A program made the position numbers and the translations under genes. Shown here piece by piece: positions 1 to 6,433 of a stretch of 12,883 nt of DNA. The stretch is from a bacterium (GTDB lineage: Bacteria > Fidelibacterota > UBA2242): positions 1 through 12,883 of the forward strand of contig JAHIOG010000340.1 in the NCBI GenBank assembly GCA_018895675.1. Direction: 5' to 3'. Below the pieces are notes generated by a model, which was not told the DNA's origin, made no database searches, and saw only the letters and a list, made by a program, of their open reading frames with translations. Positions within the stretch are counted from its first letter, which is position 1. Every line of letters begins with the position of its first letter.

Positions 1-99
1 AAGACCGAAAGTTGAAATAAAACATCTCTATAAGCTGATGAAATTTAAATTCAGACCTTACACAAGAACCACAAAAGTCGTGACCCAATTGTAAAAATG

Positions 100-124
100 C
101 TCCAAAGGAGTTCCTATGGAACAA
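100..124 (+). repeat. Hairpin repeat, copy 1 (AGTT loop)
   Basis: This 25-base unit matches the copy at 155-179 at 22 of 25 positions. It folds as an 8-base stem, TCCAAAGG (101-108) with CCTATGGA (113-120), closed by an AGTT loop and carrying one A-A mismatch at the stem centre. The unit ends in ACAA, as in copy 2. Two near-identical copies 55 bases apart in a non-coding region suggest a dispersed REP-like or MITE-like family; that family assignment is inference. Confidence 0.7.
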
Positions 125-154
125 AATTATATCTTCATGTTTTACAGTATATTA

Positions 155-179
155 CTCCGAAGGAGTTCCTTCGGAACAA
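155..179 (+). repeat. Hairpin repeat, copy 2 (AGTT loop)
   Basis: Second copy of the 25-base unit. Here the stem is perfect: TCCGAAGG (156-163) pairs with CCTTCGGA (168-175) around an AGTT loop (164-167). The differences from copy 1 fall in the middle of the stem arms, while the outer stem bases, the loop and the trailing ACAA are unchanged. That is the pattern expected if the fold matters more than the exact bases. Confidence 0.75.
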
Positions 180-221
180 TCTCGTGATTCGCAACTTAGG
201 TTAAAGTATTTTTAATGTATG

Positions 222-236
222 ACAATAATTGTGCCA
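222..236 (-). promoter_or_regulatory. Possible sigma-54 (-24/-12) promoter, leftward
   Basis: Read on the minus strand the site is TGGCAC, five bases (AATTA), then TTGT. The sigma-54 consensus is TGGCAC-N5-TTGC, so the -24 element is perfect, the spacing is exact and only the last base of the -12 element differs. It points towards position 1, so any target gene would lie beyond the left edge. The same bases include an 11-base dyad (ACAAT-A-ATTGT, 222-232). The window itself encodes sigma-54. A chance match remains possible. Confidence 0.3.
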
Positions 237-320
237 CTTATTTAGCTTTGCTTGCTTTAGGATAGCAAAAATTGTAAATTGCCCGGCGTAGTGATAGCGA
301 TAGGATTAAATAAAATAAAG

Positions 321-443
321 ATGAATAAAGCGCTCATAGAGAAAATCGCCAGACTTGTCCGGATAGAGGTCCTTTCAAACGCACCTGAGAAAAGTGGTCC
401 ATTTATTAACGTCCCGGCGGTGATTAAAGGGTTGAAGCGATGA
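321..443 (+). CDS. Possible small protein upstream of kdsB (40 aa)
   Basis: I do not recognise this protein. It is a 40-codon ATG frame whose TGA (441-443) overlaps the kdsB start as ATGA. The same junction occurs three more times in this cluster (kdsD/lptC, hflK/hflC, hslV/hslU), which supports real translation and coupling to kdsB. The product starts MNKALIEKIARLVRIEVL, which would form a basic amphipathic helix, and ends in a basic tail (IKGLKR). No signal peptide or membrane segment is seen. Local composition shifts from AT-rich leader to gene-like at about its start. The ribosome site is weak: AGGA at 302-305 is 15 bases away. The frame stays open back to 261, so GTG at 291 or TTG at 279 are alternative starts. 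It could instead be a coincidental leader frame. Confidence 0.4.
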   Translation: MNKALIEKIARLVRIEVLSNAPEKSGPFINVPAVIKGLKR

Positions 444-1180
444 AGGCAGCCGGGATTATACCTGCACGATATCAGTCCGCCAGGCTGCTGGGGAAACCCC
501 TTGTGAAAATTGACGGCAAACCTCTTATCCAACATGTTTACGAAAATGCTTTAAAATGTTCAAACCTTGATTCCCTGGTTGTAGCAACCGATGATGAGCG
601 AATTTTAGAAGTTGTGCAAAAGTTTGGCGGCGAAGCAGTTATGACGCCATCCGATTTATCGTCCGGCACTGATCGCTGCGCATTTGTTGCCCGATCAATG
701 GACGTCGATATCGTTGCGAATATCCAGGGAGATGAACCTTTTTTGGATACCAGCATGATCGACAAGGCAATTGATCTTCTCAAACGCAAACCCGAAATGC
801 AAGTTGTGACAGCCGCCAGAAGAAGAATCCGGAATGAAGAATTGGAGAATCCCAATATTGTCAAAGTGCTGATCGATAAATATCAAAACGCCCTGTATTT
901 CAGTCGCCGGAATATCCCCTATATCAGGTCAAAAGGGCTTTTGCCGTCTCATCCTGCCCTGGCTCATACCGGGTTATACGTATACCGAAAATCCTATTTA
1001 TTGCAATTTGTTAATATGCCTCCATCGACTCTGGAACAATTAGAGCAGCTGGAACAACTCCGCATCCTTGAAAACGGCGACCGGATACATGTTGTTTTAA
1101 CCGATAAATTTTCAATAGGGATCGATACACCGGAAGACGTCAAACAAGCGGAAAGGATATTAAAATCCCATGAAGCCTGA
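440..1180 (+). CDS. kdsB: 3-deoxy-manno-octulosonate cytidylyltransferase (CMP-Kdo synthetase)
   Basis: Activates Kdo with CTP to CMP-Kdo and pyrophosphate, the last cytoplasmic step before Kdo is added to lipid A. The 246 residues match the family length (about 248). The N-terminal nucleotide-binding motif is IPARYQSARLLGKPL (residues 7-21); the usual RLPGKPL here reads RLLGKPL. QGDEP lies at 96-100 and GIDTPEDV near the C-terminus, so D98 and D229 are the likely metal-binding aspartates (E. coli D100 and D235 by alignment). A threefold LEQ run occupies 198-207, where the family has a similar leucine-rich helix. The start overlaps the stop of a possible small ORF as ATGA, with AAAGGG (426-431) as ribosome site. 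The last 11 bases overlap pyrG, whose product supplies the CTP substrate. Confidence 0.95.
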   Translation: MKAAGIIPARYQSARLLGKPLVKIDGKPLIQHVYENALKCSNLDSLVVATDDERILEVVQKFGGEAVMTPSDLSSGTDRCAFVARSMDVDIVANIQGDEPFLDTSMIDKAIDLLKRKPEMQVVTAARRRIRNEELENPNIVKVLIDKYQNALYFSRRNIPYIRSKGLLPSHPALAHTGLYVYRKSYLLQFVNMPPSTLEQLEQLEQLRILENGDRIHVVLTDKFSIGIDTPEDVKQAERILKSHEA

Positions 1181-2804
1181 GGTGACTACTAAATTTATCT
1201 TTGTCACCGGTGGAGTTATTTCCGGGCTGGGAAAAGGAATTTCCAGCGCCTCCATTGGCTATCTTTTAAAATCGCGAGGATATCGGGTCACGATCCAGAA
1301 ATTTGATCCGTACATAAATGTCGACCCCGGGACAATGAGTCCCTATCAACACGGAGAAGTTTACGTGCTTGAGGACGGCGCCGAAACCGATCTGGATTTA
1401 GGACATTATGAACGCTTTATCGATGAAGATATGAGTTCCTTGAATAATACGACAACCGGCAAGGTTTATAACACGGTGATTACACGGGAACGCAGAGGGG
1501 ACTATCTTGGCGCCACGGTTCAGGTAATTCCTCATATTACTGATGAAATAAAACGACGCATTGTTGCGGTAAACAGGAATAAGAATTATAACATCGTTAT
1601 TACTGAAGTCGGCGGTACGGTTGGTGATATAGAAAGTCTGCCTTTTCTGGAAGCGATCAGGCAATTTAGGCTCGATGTGGGACATGAAAATTGCATAAAT
1701 GTCCATTTGACTCTGGTGCCTTATATTGAAACCAGTGGCGAGTTAAAAACCAAACCTACCCAGCATAGTGTGCAACGTCTTAGAGAAATCGGCATTCAAC
1801 CGGATATATTATTGTGCCGTACGAAATACCATCTTGATGAATCGGTTCGAAAAAAAATCGCCCTGTTTTGCAATGTTGCATCAGAAGCCGTTATTGAAGC
1901 GTTCGATGCGGAAACAATTTACGAAATACCATTGATGCTGGACTCTCAGCATCTGGGTGATCTGGCTCTTGATTCTCTCAAATTGCCGAGAAAAAAACCC
2001 GAGCTCCGCTCACTGGAAAAATTTGTAAATAAAATAAAAAATCCCGATAATGAAGTAACAATAGCCGTCTGTGGAAAATATATTCAGCTTCATGACGCTT
2101 ATAAATCCATTATTGAGTCCTTTGTGCATGCCGGTGTGGAGAACGATTGCCAGGTAACAATTCACTGGATCGAAGCTGAAGATATACGCTATGAAAATTC
2201 AGATCAATTGTTTGAAAAGGTCGATGGCGTATTAGTGCCCGGCGGGTTTGGTGATCGTGGGATTGAAGGAAAAATAGCTGCTGTCAGGAAAGCACGTGAA
2301 AGTAAGATTCCATTTTTCGGAATTTGTCTGGGATTACAGTGCGCTGTGATTGAATTTGCCCGGAACGTTTGCGGCATGGAAAATGCCGACAGTACGGAAT
2401 TTAACGGTGATACAAAATTTCCGGTTATTGATCTGATGGAAGCTCAAAAAAGCATTTCCGGTAAGGGCGGCACCATGCGCCTGGGAGCCTATCCGGCAGA
2501 GATACAATCCGGTACGAAGGCTTCTAAAATATATGGCAAAAAGGACATTACGGAACGTCACCGCCATCGCTATGAAGTTAATAATGAGTTTTTGCCCCGA
2601 TTGATTGAAAAAGGATTGGTTATCGGAGCAATGAATAGAGATCTGGATTTGGTAGAAATGATCGAAGTGCGCGATCATCCATGGTTTGTCGCCTGTCAGT
2701 TTCACCCGGAATTAAAGTCCCGGATCAATAAGGCCCACCCGCTTTTCCGTGAATTTGTGAAAGCGGCAATACATTACCATAAAGAGCACATGAAACATGA
2801 CTAA
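1170..2804 (+). CDS. pyrG: CTP synthase (glutamine hydrolysing)
   Basis: Aminates UTP to CTP using ATP and ammonia from glutamine. The N-terminal synthase domain opens with the P-loop GGVISGLGKG (14-23) and has the signature EDGAETDLDLGHYERF (68-83). The C-terminal class I glutamine amidotransferase domain (about 290-540) has PGGFGDRG (357-364), the nucleophile C386 in GICLGLQ, and the partners H512 and E514 in CQFHPE. The length (544) is normal (E. coli 545) and all catalytic residues are present. It overlaps kdsB by 11 bases and kdsA by 8 bases, so it is clearly co-translated with Kdo genes. CTP is the co-substrate of KdsB, which explains the placement. AAAGGA (1152-1157) is the ribosome site, inside kdsB. 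Confidence 0.97.
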   Translation: MKPEVTTKFIFVTGGVISGLGKGISSASIGYLLKSRGYRVTIQKFDPYINVDPGTMSPYQHGEVYVLEDGAETDLDLGHYERFIDEDMSSLNNTTTGKVYNTVITRERRGDYLGATVQVIPHITDEIKRRIVAVNRNKNYNIVITEVGGTVGDIESLPFLEAIRQFRLDVGHENCINVHLTLVPYIETSGELKTKPTQHSVQRLREIGIQPDILLCRTKYHLDESVRKKIALFCNVASEAVIEAFDAETIYEIPLMLDSQHLGDLALDSLKLPRKKPELRSLEKFVNKIKNPDNEVTIAVCGKYIQLHDAYKSIIESFVHAGVENDCQVTIHWIEAEDIRYENSDQLFEKVDGVLVPGGFGDRGIEGKIAAVRKARESKIPFFGICLGLQCAVIEFARNVCGMENADSTEFNGDTKFPVIDLMEAQKSISGKGGTMRLGAYPAEIQSGTKASKIYGKKDITERHRHRYEVNNEFLPRLIEKGLVIGAMNRDLDLVEMIEVRDHPWFVACQFHPELKSRINKAHPLFREFVKAAIHYHKEHMKHD

Positions 2805-3624
2805 CGTTATTATTAATTCCATCAAGGTCGGCAAAGATCAACCGCTTTTGTTCATCCTGGGTCCCTGTGTGATCGAGAGTCGTGATCACACCCTGTACAT
2901 GGCGGAGCAGTTGAAAGAATTGACCGCAAGATTACAGGCGCCGTTTATTTTTAAAGCATCATTCGATAAAGCCAACCGCACATCGATTGAATCTTACCGG
3001 GGACCGGGACTTGAGAATGGTTTGAAGATCCTTGCCGAAGTAAAGCGGGAGTTTGATGTGCCCGTCTTAACCGATATTCATGAAACGTCGCAGGTGATTC
3101 CGGCGGCGGAAGTAGTGGATATTTTGCAGATACCCGCATTCCTGTGTCGCCAAACCGATTTGCTGCTTGCCGCTGGAAACACTGGAAAAGCGATTAATGT
3201 TAAAAAGGGACAATTTGTTGCGCCCCATGATATGAACCACATTGTAGAAAAAATCGAATCTACCGGAAATAAACGCATCCTGCTGACTGACAGAGGAACC
3301 AGCTTCGGGTATGGCAGGCTTGTCTCGGACGTCCGCGCAATTCCCATTATGCAGCAAACCGGCTACCCGGTCATTTTTGATACGACCCACTCCGCTCAAA
3401 TTCCCGGGGGTCAGACTACCGGCGGAAATCGAGAATATATTCCACATGTTGCCCGGGCAATGGTTGCCGCGGGAGTGGATGGAATTTTTATAGAGGTGCA
3501 TGATAACGTTGATCAGGCAAAAAGCGACCGGGCAATTCAATTTCCACTCGATCAACTTTCGAAACTACTTTCGGAACTTATAGCTATAAAAGACACAGTG
3601 AAGGGTTTTTATGACGAAAGATGA
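2797..3624 (+). CDS. kdsA: 3-deoxy-8-phosphooctulonate synthase (Kdo8P synthase), metal-dependent type
   Basis: Condenses phosphoenolpyruvate with arabinose 5-phosphate to Kdo 8-phosphate in the cytoplasm. It is a single TIM-barrel domain of 275 residues. Motifs seen are LGPCVIES (21-28), KASFDKANRTS, DIHE and the HSAQIPGG segment. Family knowledge separates metal-dependent enzymes, with a Cys in this first motif, from metal-free ones such as E. coli, with Asn there. This protein has C24 plus H198, E233 and D244, matching the four metal ligands described for the Aquifex enzyme, so I infer a metal-dependent enzyme. It overlaps pyrG by 8 bases and kdsC by 14 bases. Its product is the substrate of KdsC. 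Confidence 0.96.
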   Translation: MTNVIINSIKVGKDQPLLFILGPCVIESRDHTLYMAEQLKELTARLQAPFIFKASFDKANRTSIESYRGPGLENGLKILAEVKREFDVPVLTDIHETSQVIPAAEVVDILQIPAFLCRQTDLLLAAGNTGKAINVKKGQFVAPHDMNHIVEKIESTGNKRILLTDRGTSFGYGRLVSDVRAIPIMQQTGYPVIFDTTHSAQIPGGQTTGGNREYIPHVARAMVAAGVDGIFIEVHDNVDQAKSDRAIQFPLDQLSKLLSELIAIKDTVKGFYDER

Positions 3625-4162
3625 ACTGACAACCCGGTTGCAAAAAATCAAACTGCTGATTGCGGATGTGGACGGTGTTTTTACCGATGGTTCACTCTAC
3701 ATTGGTGATAACGGGGATGAATTCAAACAGTTCCATGTTTTAGATGGAGCTGGAATCGCTCTTCTAAAAGCTGTAAATTTTCCGTTAGCGATCATCTCCG
3801 GGCGGAATTCCGGGGTGACTACCCATCGCATGCGCGAATTGGGCCTTGAGAAACACTTGTATCAGGGTAATCTGGCAAAAATTGAACCTTATCGGGAAAT
3901 TAGGAAGTCGTTTCATCTTGATGATTCGGAAATCGTTTATATCGGCGACGATCTTGTGGATATTCCGCTGATACGCCGGGTTGGCGTCGGAATTGCCGTT
4001 GCCAATGCCTTACCGGAAGTACAGAAAATCGCGACCTATGTTACCAGGGCAAAAGGCGGACAGGGAGCTGTTCGGGAAGTCATTGAATTAATCCTTAAAG
4101 CCCAGAATAAATTTGATATTGCCGTTGAGAAAATAACAAAAGATACATATAAGGATTCATAA
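3611..4162 (+). CDS. kdsC: 3-deoxy-D-manno-octulosonate 8-phosphate phosphatase
   Basis: HAD-family phosphatase that removes phosphate from Kdo 8-phosphate to give Kdo. The 183 residues form a minimal HAD core without a cap domain, as in KdsC, which acts as a tetramer. The nucleophile motif is DVDGVFTDG (D19 nucleophile, D21 acid/base), motif II is IISGR, and motif IV is GDDLVDIP. The GGQGAVREV segment near the C-terminus is typical of KdsC, where the tail closes over a neighbouring active site. About 20 extra residues follow it. The start lies within the end of kdsA, with AAGGG (3601-3605) five bases upstream. It is followed by kdsD after 3 bases; in E. coli the order is kdsD then kdsC. Confidence 0.94.
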   Translation: MTKDELTTRLQKIKLLIADVDGVFTDGSLYIGDNGDEFKQFHVLDGAGIALLKAVNFPLAIISGRNSGVTTHRMRELGLEKHLYQGNLAKIEPYREIRKSFHLDDSEIVYIGDDLVDIPLIRRVGVGIAVANALPEVQKIATYVTRAKGGQGAVREVIELILKAQNKFDIAVEKITKDTYKDS

Positions 4163-4165
4163 TTT

Positions 4166-5143
4166 ATGCCATCATCCTACTTAGAAAAAGCCAGAGACCT
4201 TATTCGGGTCGAATCCAGAGCAATCGCTGATCTGGAAAACAGGATCGATGAAAATTTTAAAAAGGCTATTGAATTATTGTATCATATAAGTGGAAAAGTC
4301 ATCTTGACCGGCGTGGGCAAATCCGGACTGATCGGACGAAAAATCGCCGCAACATTATCATCGACCGGTACCCCCAGTTTTTTTATTCACGCCTATGAAG
4401 CCGGGCATGGCGATTTAGGCGGGGTCAGCAAACATGATGCATTGATTGTAATTTCAAATAGCGGTGAAACCAGCGAAATTATTCACATGATTCCATATGT
4501 TAAAAAAATAAAAATTCCTGTTATCGGATTTATTGGAAAATGCGATTCCTCACTAGCCCAAAAATGTGATGTTGTCATAGATACCGGCGTCAAAGAAGAA
4601 GCCTGTCCGCTTGGAATCGTCCCAACTGCCAGCACTGTTGTTACTTTGGCAATGGGAGACGCCCTGGCAGTTGCCCTGATGGATAAACGCAAATTTAATG
4701 AAACAGACTTTGCCGGGCTGCATCCGGGAGGTACTTTGGGAAGACGATTGCTTACCACTGTCCGCGATCTAATGCATACCGGTGATAAAATTCCGTTTGC
4801 TTACATGAAGGATACAATGAAGCATATGCTGTTCATTATGACAAAAAAGGGACTTGGCGTCGTCGGTATTTTGGATGAGGATGAAAATTTAACAGGCGTA
4901 ATTACCGATGGTGATTTACGGAGAGGGTTGGAACGAACAAAGAATTTTCTAACTATGTCTCCGAAAGATATTATGACATCGCGTCCAAAGTCGATAAACT
5001 CGGCAACTCTTGCGATTGAGGCGTTGTATCAAATGGAACAATACTCGGTCACAAATCTGTTTGTATATGATGGAGAGAAAACCGGCAAACCAGTTGGGAT
5101 CATTCATATCCATGATATCCTGCGCTATGGTATAATGGCATGA
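4166..5143 (+). CDS. kdsD: Arabinose-5-phosphate isomerase (KpsF/GutQ family)
   Basis: Interconverts ribulose 5-phosphate and arabinose 5-phosphate, the first committed step to Kdo. The protein has an N-terminal SIS sugar isomerase domain (about 35-165) and two C-terminal CBS domains (about 205-325), the full KpsF layout at normal length (325; E. coli 328). Key stretches are GVGKSGLIGRK (49-59), HGDLGG (81-86), SNSGETSE (97-104) and LHPGG (185-189). K52, E104, E145 and H186 line up, with a constant offset of seven, with K59, E111, E152 and H193 proposed as important in the E. coli enzyme. AAGGA (4151-4155) serves as ribosome site. The stop overlaps lptC as ATGA. Since the pathway is otherwise complete here, a role in LPS is more likely than the GutQ or capsule paralogue roles. 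Confidence 0.94.
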   Translation: MPSSYLEKARDLIRVESRAIADLENRIDENFKKAIELLYHISGKVILTGVGKSGLIGRKIAATLSSTGTPSFFIHAYEAGHGDLGGVSKHDALIVISNSGETSEIIHMIPYVKKIKIPVIGFIGKCDSSLAQKCDVVIDTGVKEEACPLGIVPTASTVVTLAMGDALAVALMDKRKFNETDFAGLHPGGTLGRRLLTTVRDLMHTGDKIPFAYMKDTMKHMLFIMTKKGLGVVGILDEDENLTGVITDGDLRRGLERTKNFLTMSPKDIMTSRPKSINSATLAIEALYQMEQYSVTNLFVYDGEKTGKPVGIIHIHDILRYGIMA

Positions 5144-5670
5144 GAAATTTTGTTATCTACCTGATTTCAATTTTATTCTATTTTTCCTGTTCTTCGGTGG
5201 AAGAAGACGCTGTCAGCGTGGAGGAAAAACAATATCCCGATCAGGAAAGCTGGAATACTGAAATCATTTTGACGAAGGATGGTCAAAAAAAGGCTACTGT
5301 TCTTGCCGGACATTTAACAAAAAACAACGATGAATCAGTTATCGTATTGGATGAATCGGTGGATATTGATTTTTTCGATGAAGATCAATCGCATATTTCT
5401 CATCTGAAATCCCTGCGTGCCCGCGTGAACGAACGCACGAATGATCTGATTGCGGAAGGCAATGTGATTGTCGTTTCGGATAGCGGTGTGACTCTGTTTA
5501 CCGAAGAATTGCGCTGGGATCACAAACGGGAACGGATCTTGTCGAAGGTATTTATCATGCTGGTTAGTGATTTTGATACACTTACCGGAATTGGGTTTGA
5601 ATCTGATTCCGACCTGAAGAACTGGATAATCGAAAAGCCCGCCGGGGTTACGGATCGAACATTAAAATGA
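5140..5670 (+). CDS. lptC: LPS export protein LptC, probable lipoprotein form
   Basis: LptC links the inner-membrane LptBFG transporter to the periplasmic LPS bridge. This 176-residue protein has a short hydrophobic N-terminus ending in YFSC-SS with C17 positioned as a lipobox cysteine, so it is probably a lipoprotein instead of having the uncleaved membrane helix of E. coli LptC. The rest is periplasmic and beta-rich, and the stretch SDSGVTLFTEELRWDHKRERI (split around residues 118-138) resembles the conserved LptC/OstA core. Sequence conservation in this family is low, so position between kdsD and lptB carries much of the evidence. The lipobox lacks an ideal residue at -3 (Y), a mild weakness. 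No lptA (ostA) gene follows. Confidence 0.82.
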   Translation: MRNFVIYLISILFYFSCSSVEEDAVSVEEKQYPDQESWNTEIILTKDGQKKATVLAGHLTKNNDESVIVLDESVDIDFFDEDQSHISHLKSLRARVNERTNDLIAEGNVIVVSDSGVTLFTEELRWDHKRERILSKVFIMLVSDFDTLTGIGFESDSDLKNWIIEKPAGVTDRTLK

Positions 5671-5681
5671 ATTTTAGGTGA
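5667..5681 (+). promoter_or_regulatory. Stop-start relay at the lptC/lptB junction
   Basis: The lptC stop lies in ATGA (5667-5670). That ATG opens a four-codon frame (Met-Asn-Phe-Arg) whose TGA (5679-5681) overlaps the lptB start as GTGA (5678-5681). No Shine-Dalgarno sequence precedes the GTG, so lptB translation probably depends on ribosomes arriving from lptC. Whether the four-codon frame is itself translated cannot be told from sequence. Confidence 0.4.
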
Positions 5682-6433
5682 TTTTGGAAGAAGCTACTAC
5701 TCAGAAAAAAATTCTGCGAGGTAAATACCTTACTAAAATTTATGGCAAACGAACAGTCGTTAATCATATCTCCATCGAAGTCAGTAAGGGCGAAGCTGTT
5801 GGTTTATTGGGGCCCAACGGGGCTGGCAAAACGACCACGTTTCATATGTTCACCGGAATGGTCAAACCATCTTCCGGTAATGTCTTTATCAATGACCGGA
5901 ACGTCACCAGTTTACCTATGTATAAACGGGCTCAGCTGGGAATTGGTTATTTATCTCAGGAACCATCCGTGTTTCGCAAACTAACGGTGGAAGAAAATTT
6001 GCTGCTGGTTTTGCAGACCTTAGGGATTAGCCGAAAAGACCAGCTGGAACGTCTTGAAGTCTTACTGGATGAATTGAACATTAGGAAATACCGAAAAAGT
6101 AAAGCCTACACGCTTTCCGGCGGCGAACGTCGGCGAACAGAGCTAACCCGTGCGCTGGTAACAAATCCCGACTTTATTTTATTGGACGAACCCTTTGTTG
6201 GCGTAGATCCCATCGCTGTCGAAGATATCCAAAAGATCATCCTCGGATTAAAAGACCGGAACATCGGTGTACTGATCACCGATCATAATGTGCATGAAAC
6301 ATTATCAATAACCGATCGATCATATTTGATGTTTGAAGGTAATATATTAAAAGCCGGTTCATCGGAATATTTAGCAAATGATGAAGACGCCAAACGGCTT
6401 TATTTAGGAGACGGTTTCCGACTGGACAGATAA
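5678..6433 (+). CDS. lptB: LPS export ABC transporter ATP-binding protein
   Basis: ATPase of the LptBFG complex that extracts LPS from the inner membrane. A single ABC domain with Walker A GPNGAGKTT (45-53), Q-loop region near YLSQEPSVF, signature LSGGE (146-150), Walker B ILLDEP (167-172, E171 catalytic) and switch H203 in TDHNV. LSGGERRR, DEPFVGVDPIA and TDHNVHETL are highly typical of LptB over other ABC families. The length is 251 residues, about ten more at the N-terminus than E. coli. No ATG fits: GTG at 5678 is the best start, with TTG at 5684 as the alternative. It ends TAATG, sharing one base with rpoN, as in the lptB-rpoN pair of E. coli. lptF, lptG and lptA must lie elsewhere. Confidence 0.95.
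   Translation: MILEEATTQKKILRGKYLTKIYGKRTVVNHISIEVSKGEAVGLLGPNGAGKTTTFHMFTGMVKPSSGNVFINDRNVTSLPMYKRAQLGIGYLSQEPSVFRKLTVEENLLLVLQTLGISRKDQLERLEVLLDELNIRKYRKSKAYTLSGGERRRTELTRALVTNPDFILLDEPFVGVDPIAVEDIQKIILGLKDRNIGVLITDHNVHETLSITDRSYLMFEGNILKAGSSEYLANDEDAKRLYLGDGFRLDR

Larger units (their letters stand above)
1..320. other. AT-rich non-coding leader region
   Basis: About 320 bases without a gene I can support. Stops occur in all frames, apart from short open stretches at the left edge. The region holds two copies of a hairpin repeat (100-124 and 155-179), a sigma-54-like match on the minus strand (222-236), and a weak six-base inverted repeat, TTTGCT at 247-252 with AGCAAA at 264-269. A promoter for the downstream cluster should lie here, but no clear sigma-70 or Bacteroidota-type promoter stands out. 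Base composition becomes visibly more GC-rich near 320, where the small ORF begins. Confidence 0.6.

Noticed and set aside
2..94. Open plus-strand frame of 30 codons ending at TAA (92-94), possibly the tail of an upstream gene
   Set aside because: Too short at the window edge to tell from chance in AT-rich DNA; the opposite strand is open over the same bases as well, and no family is recognisable.
201..229. Possible sigma-70 promoter: TTAAAG (201-206), 17 bases, AATAAT (224-229)
   Set aside because: The -10 is good but the -35 matches only about half of its consensus; such matches are common in AT-rich sequence.
243..250. TAGCTTTG, matching the Bacteroidota -7 element TAnnTTTG
   Set aside because: No TTTG-type -33 element at the right spacing upstream.
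257..535. Minus-strand frame of 92 codons across the leader and kdsB start
   Set aside because: Antisense shadow of kdsB and the upstream frame; no ribosome site and no recognisable protein features.
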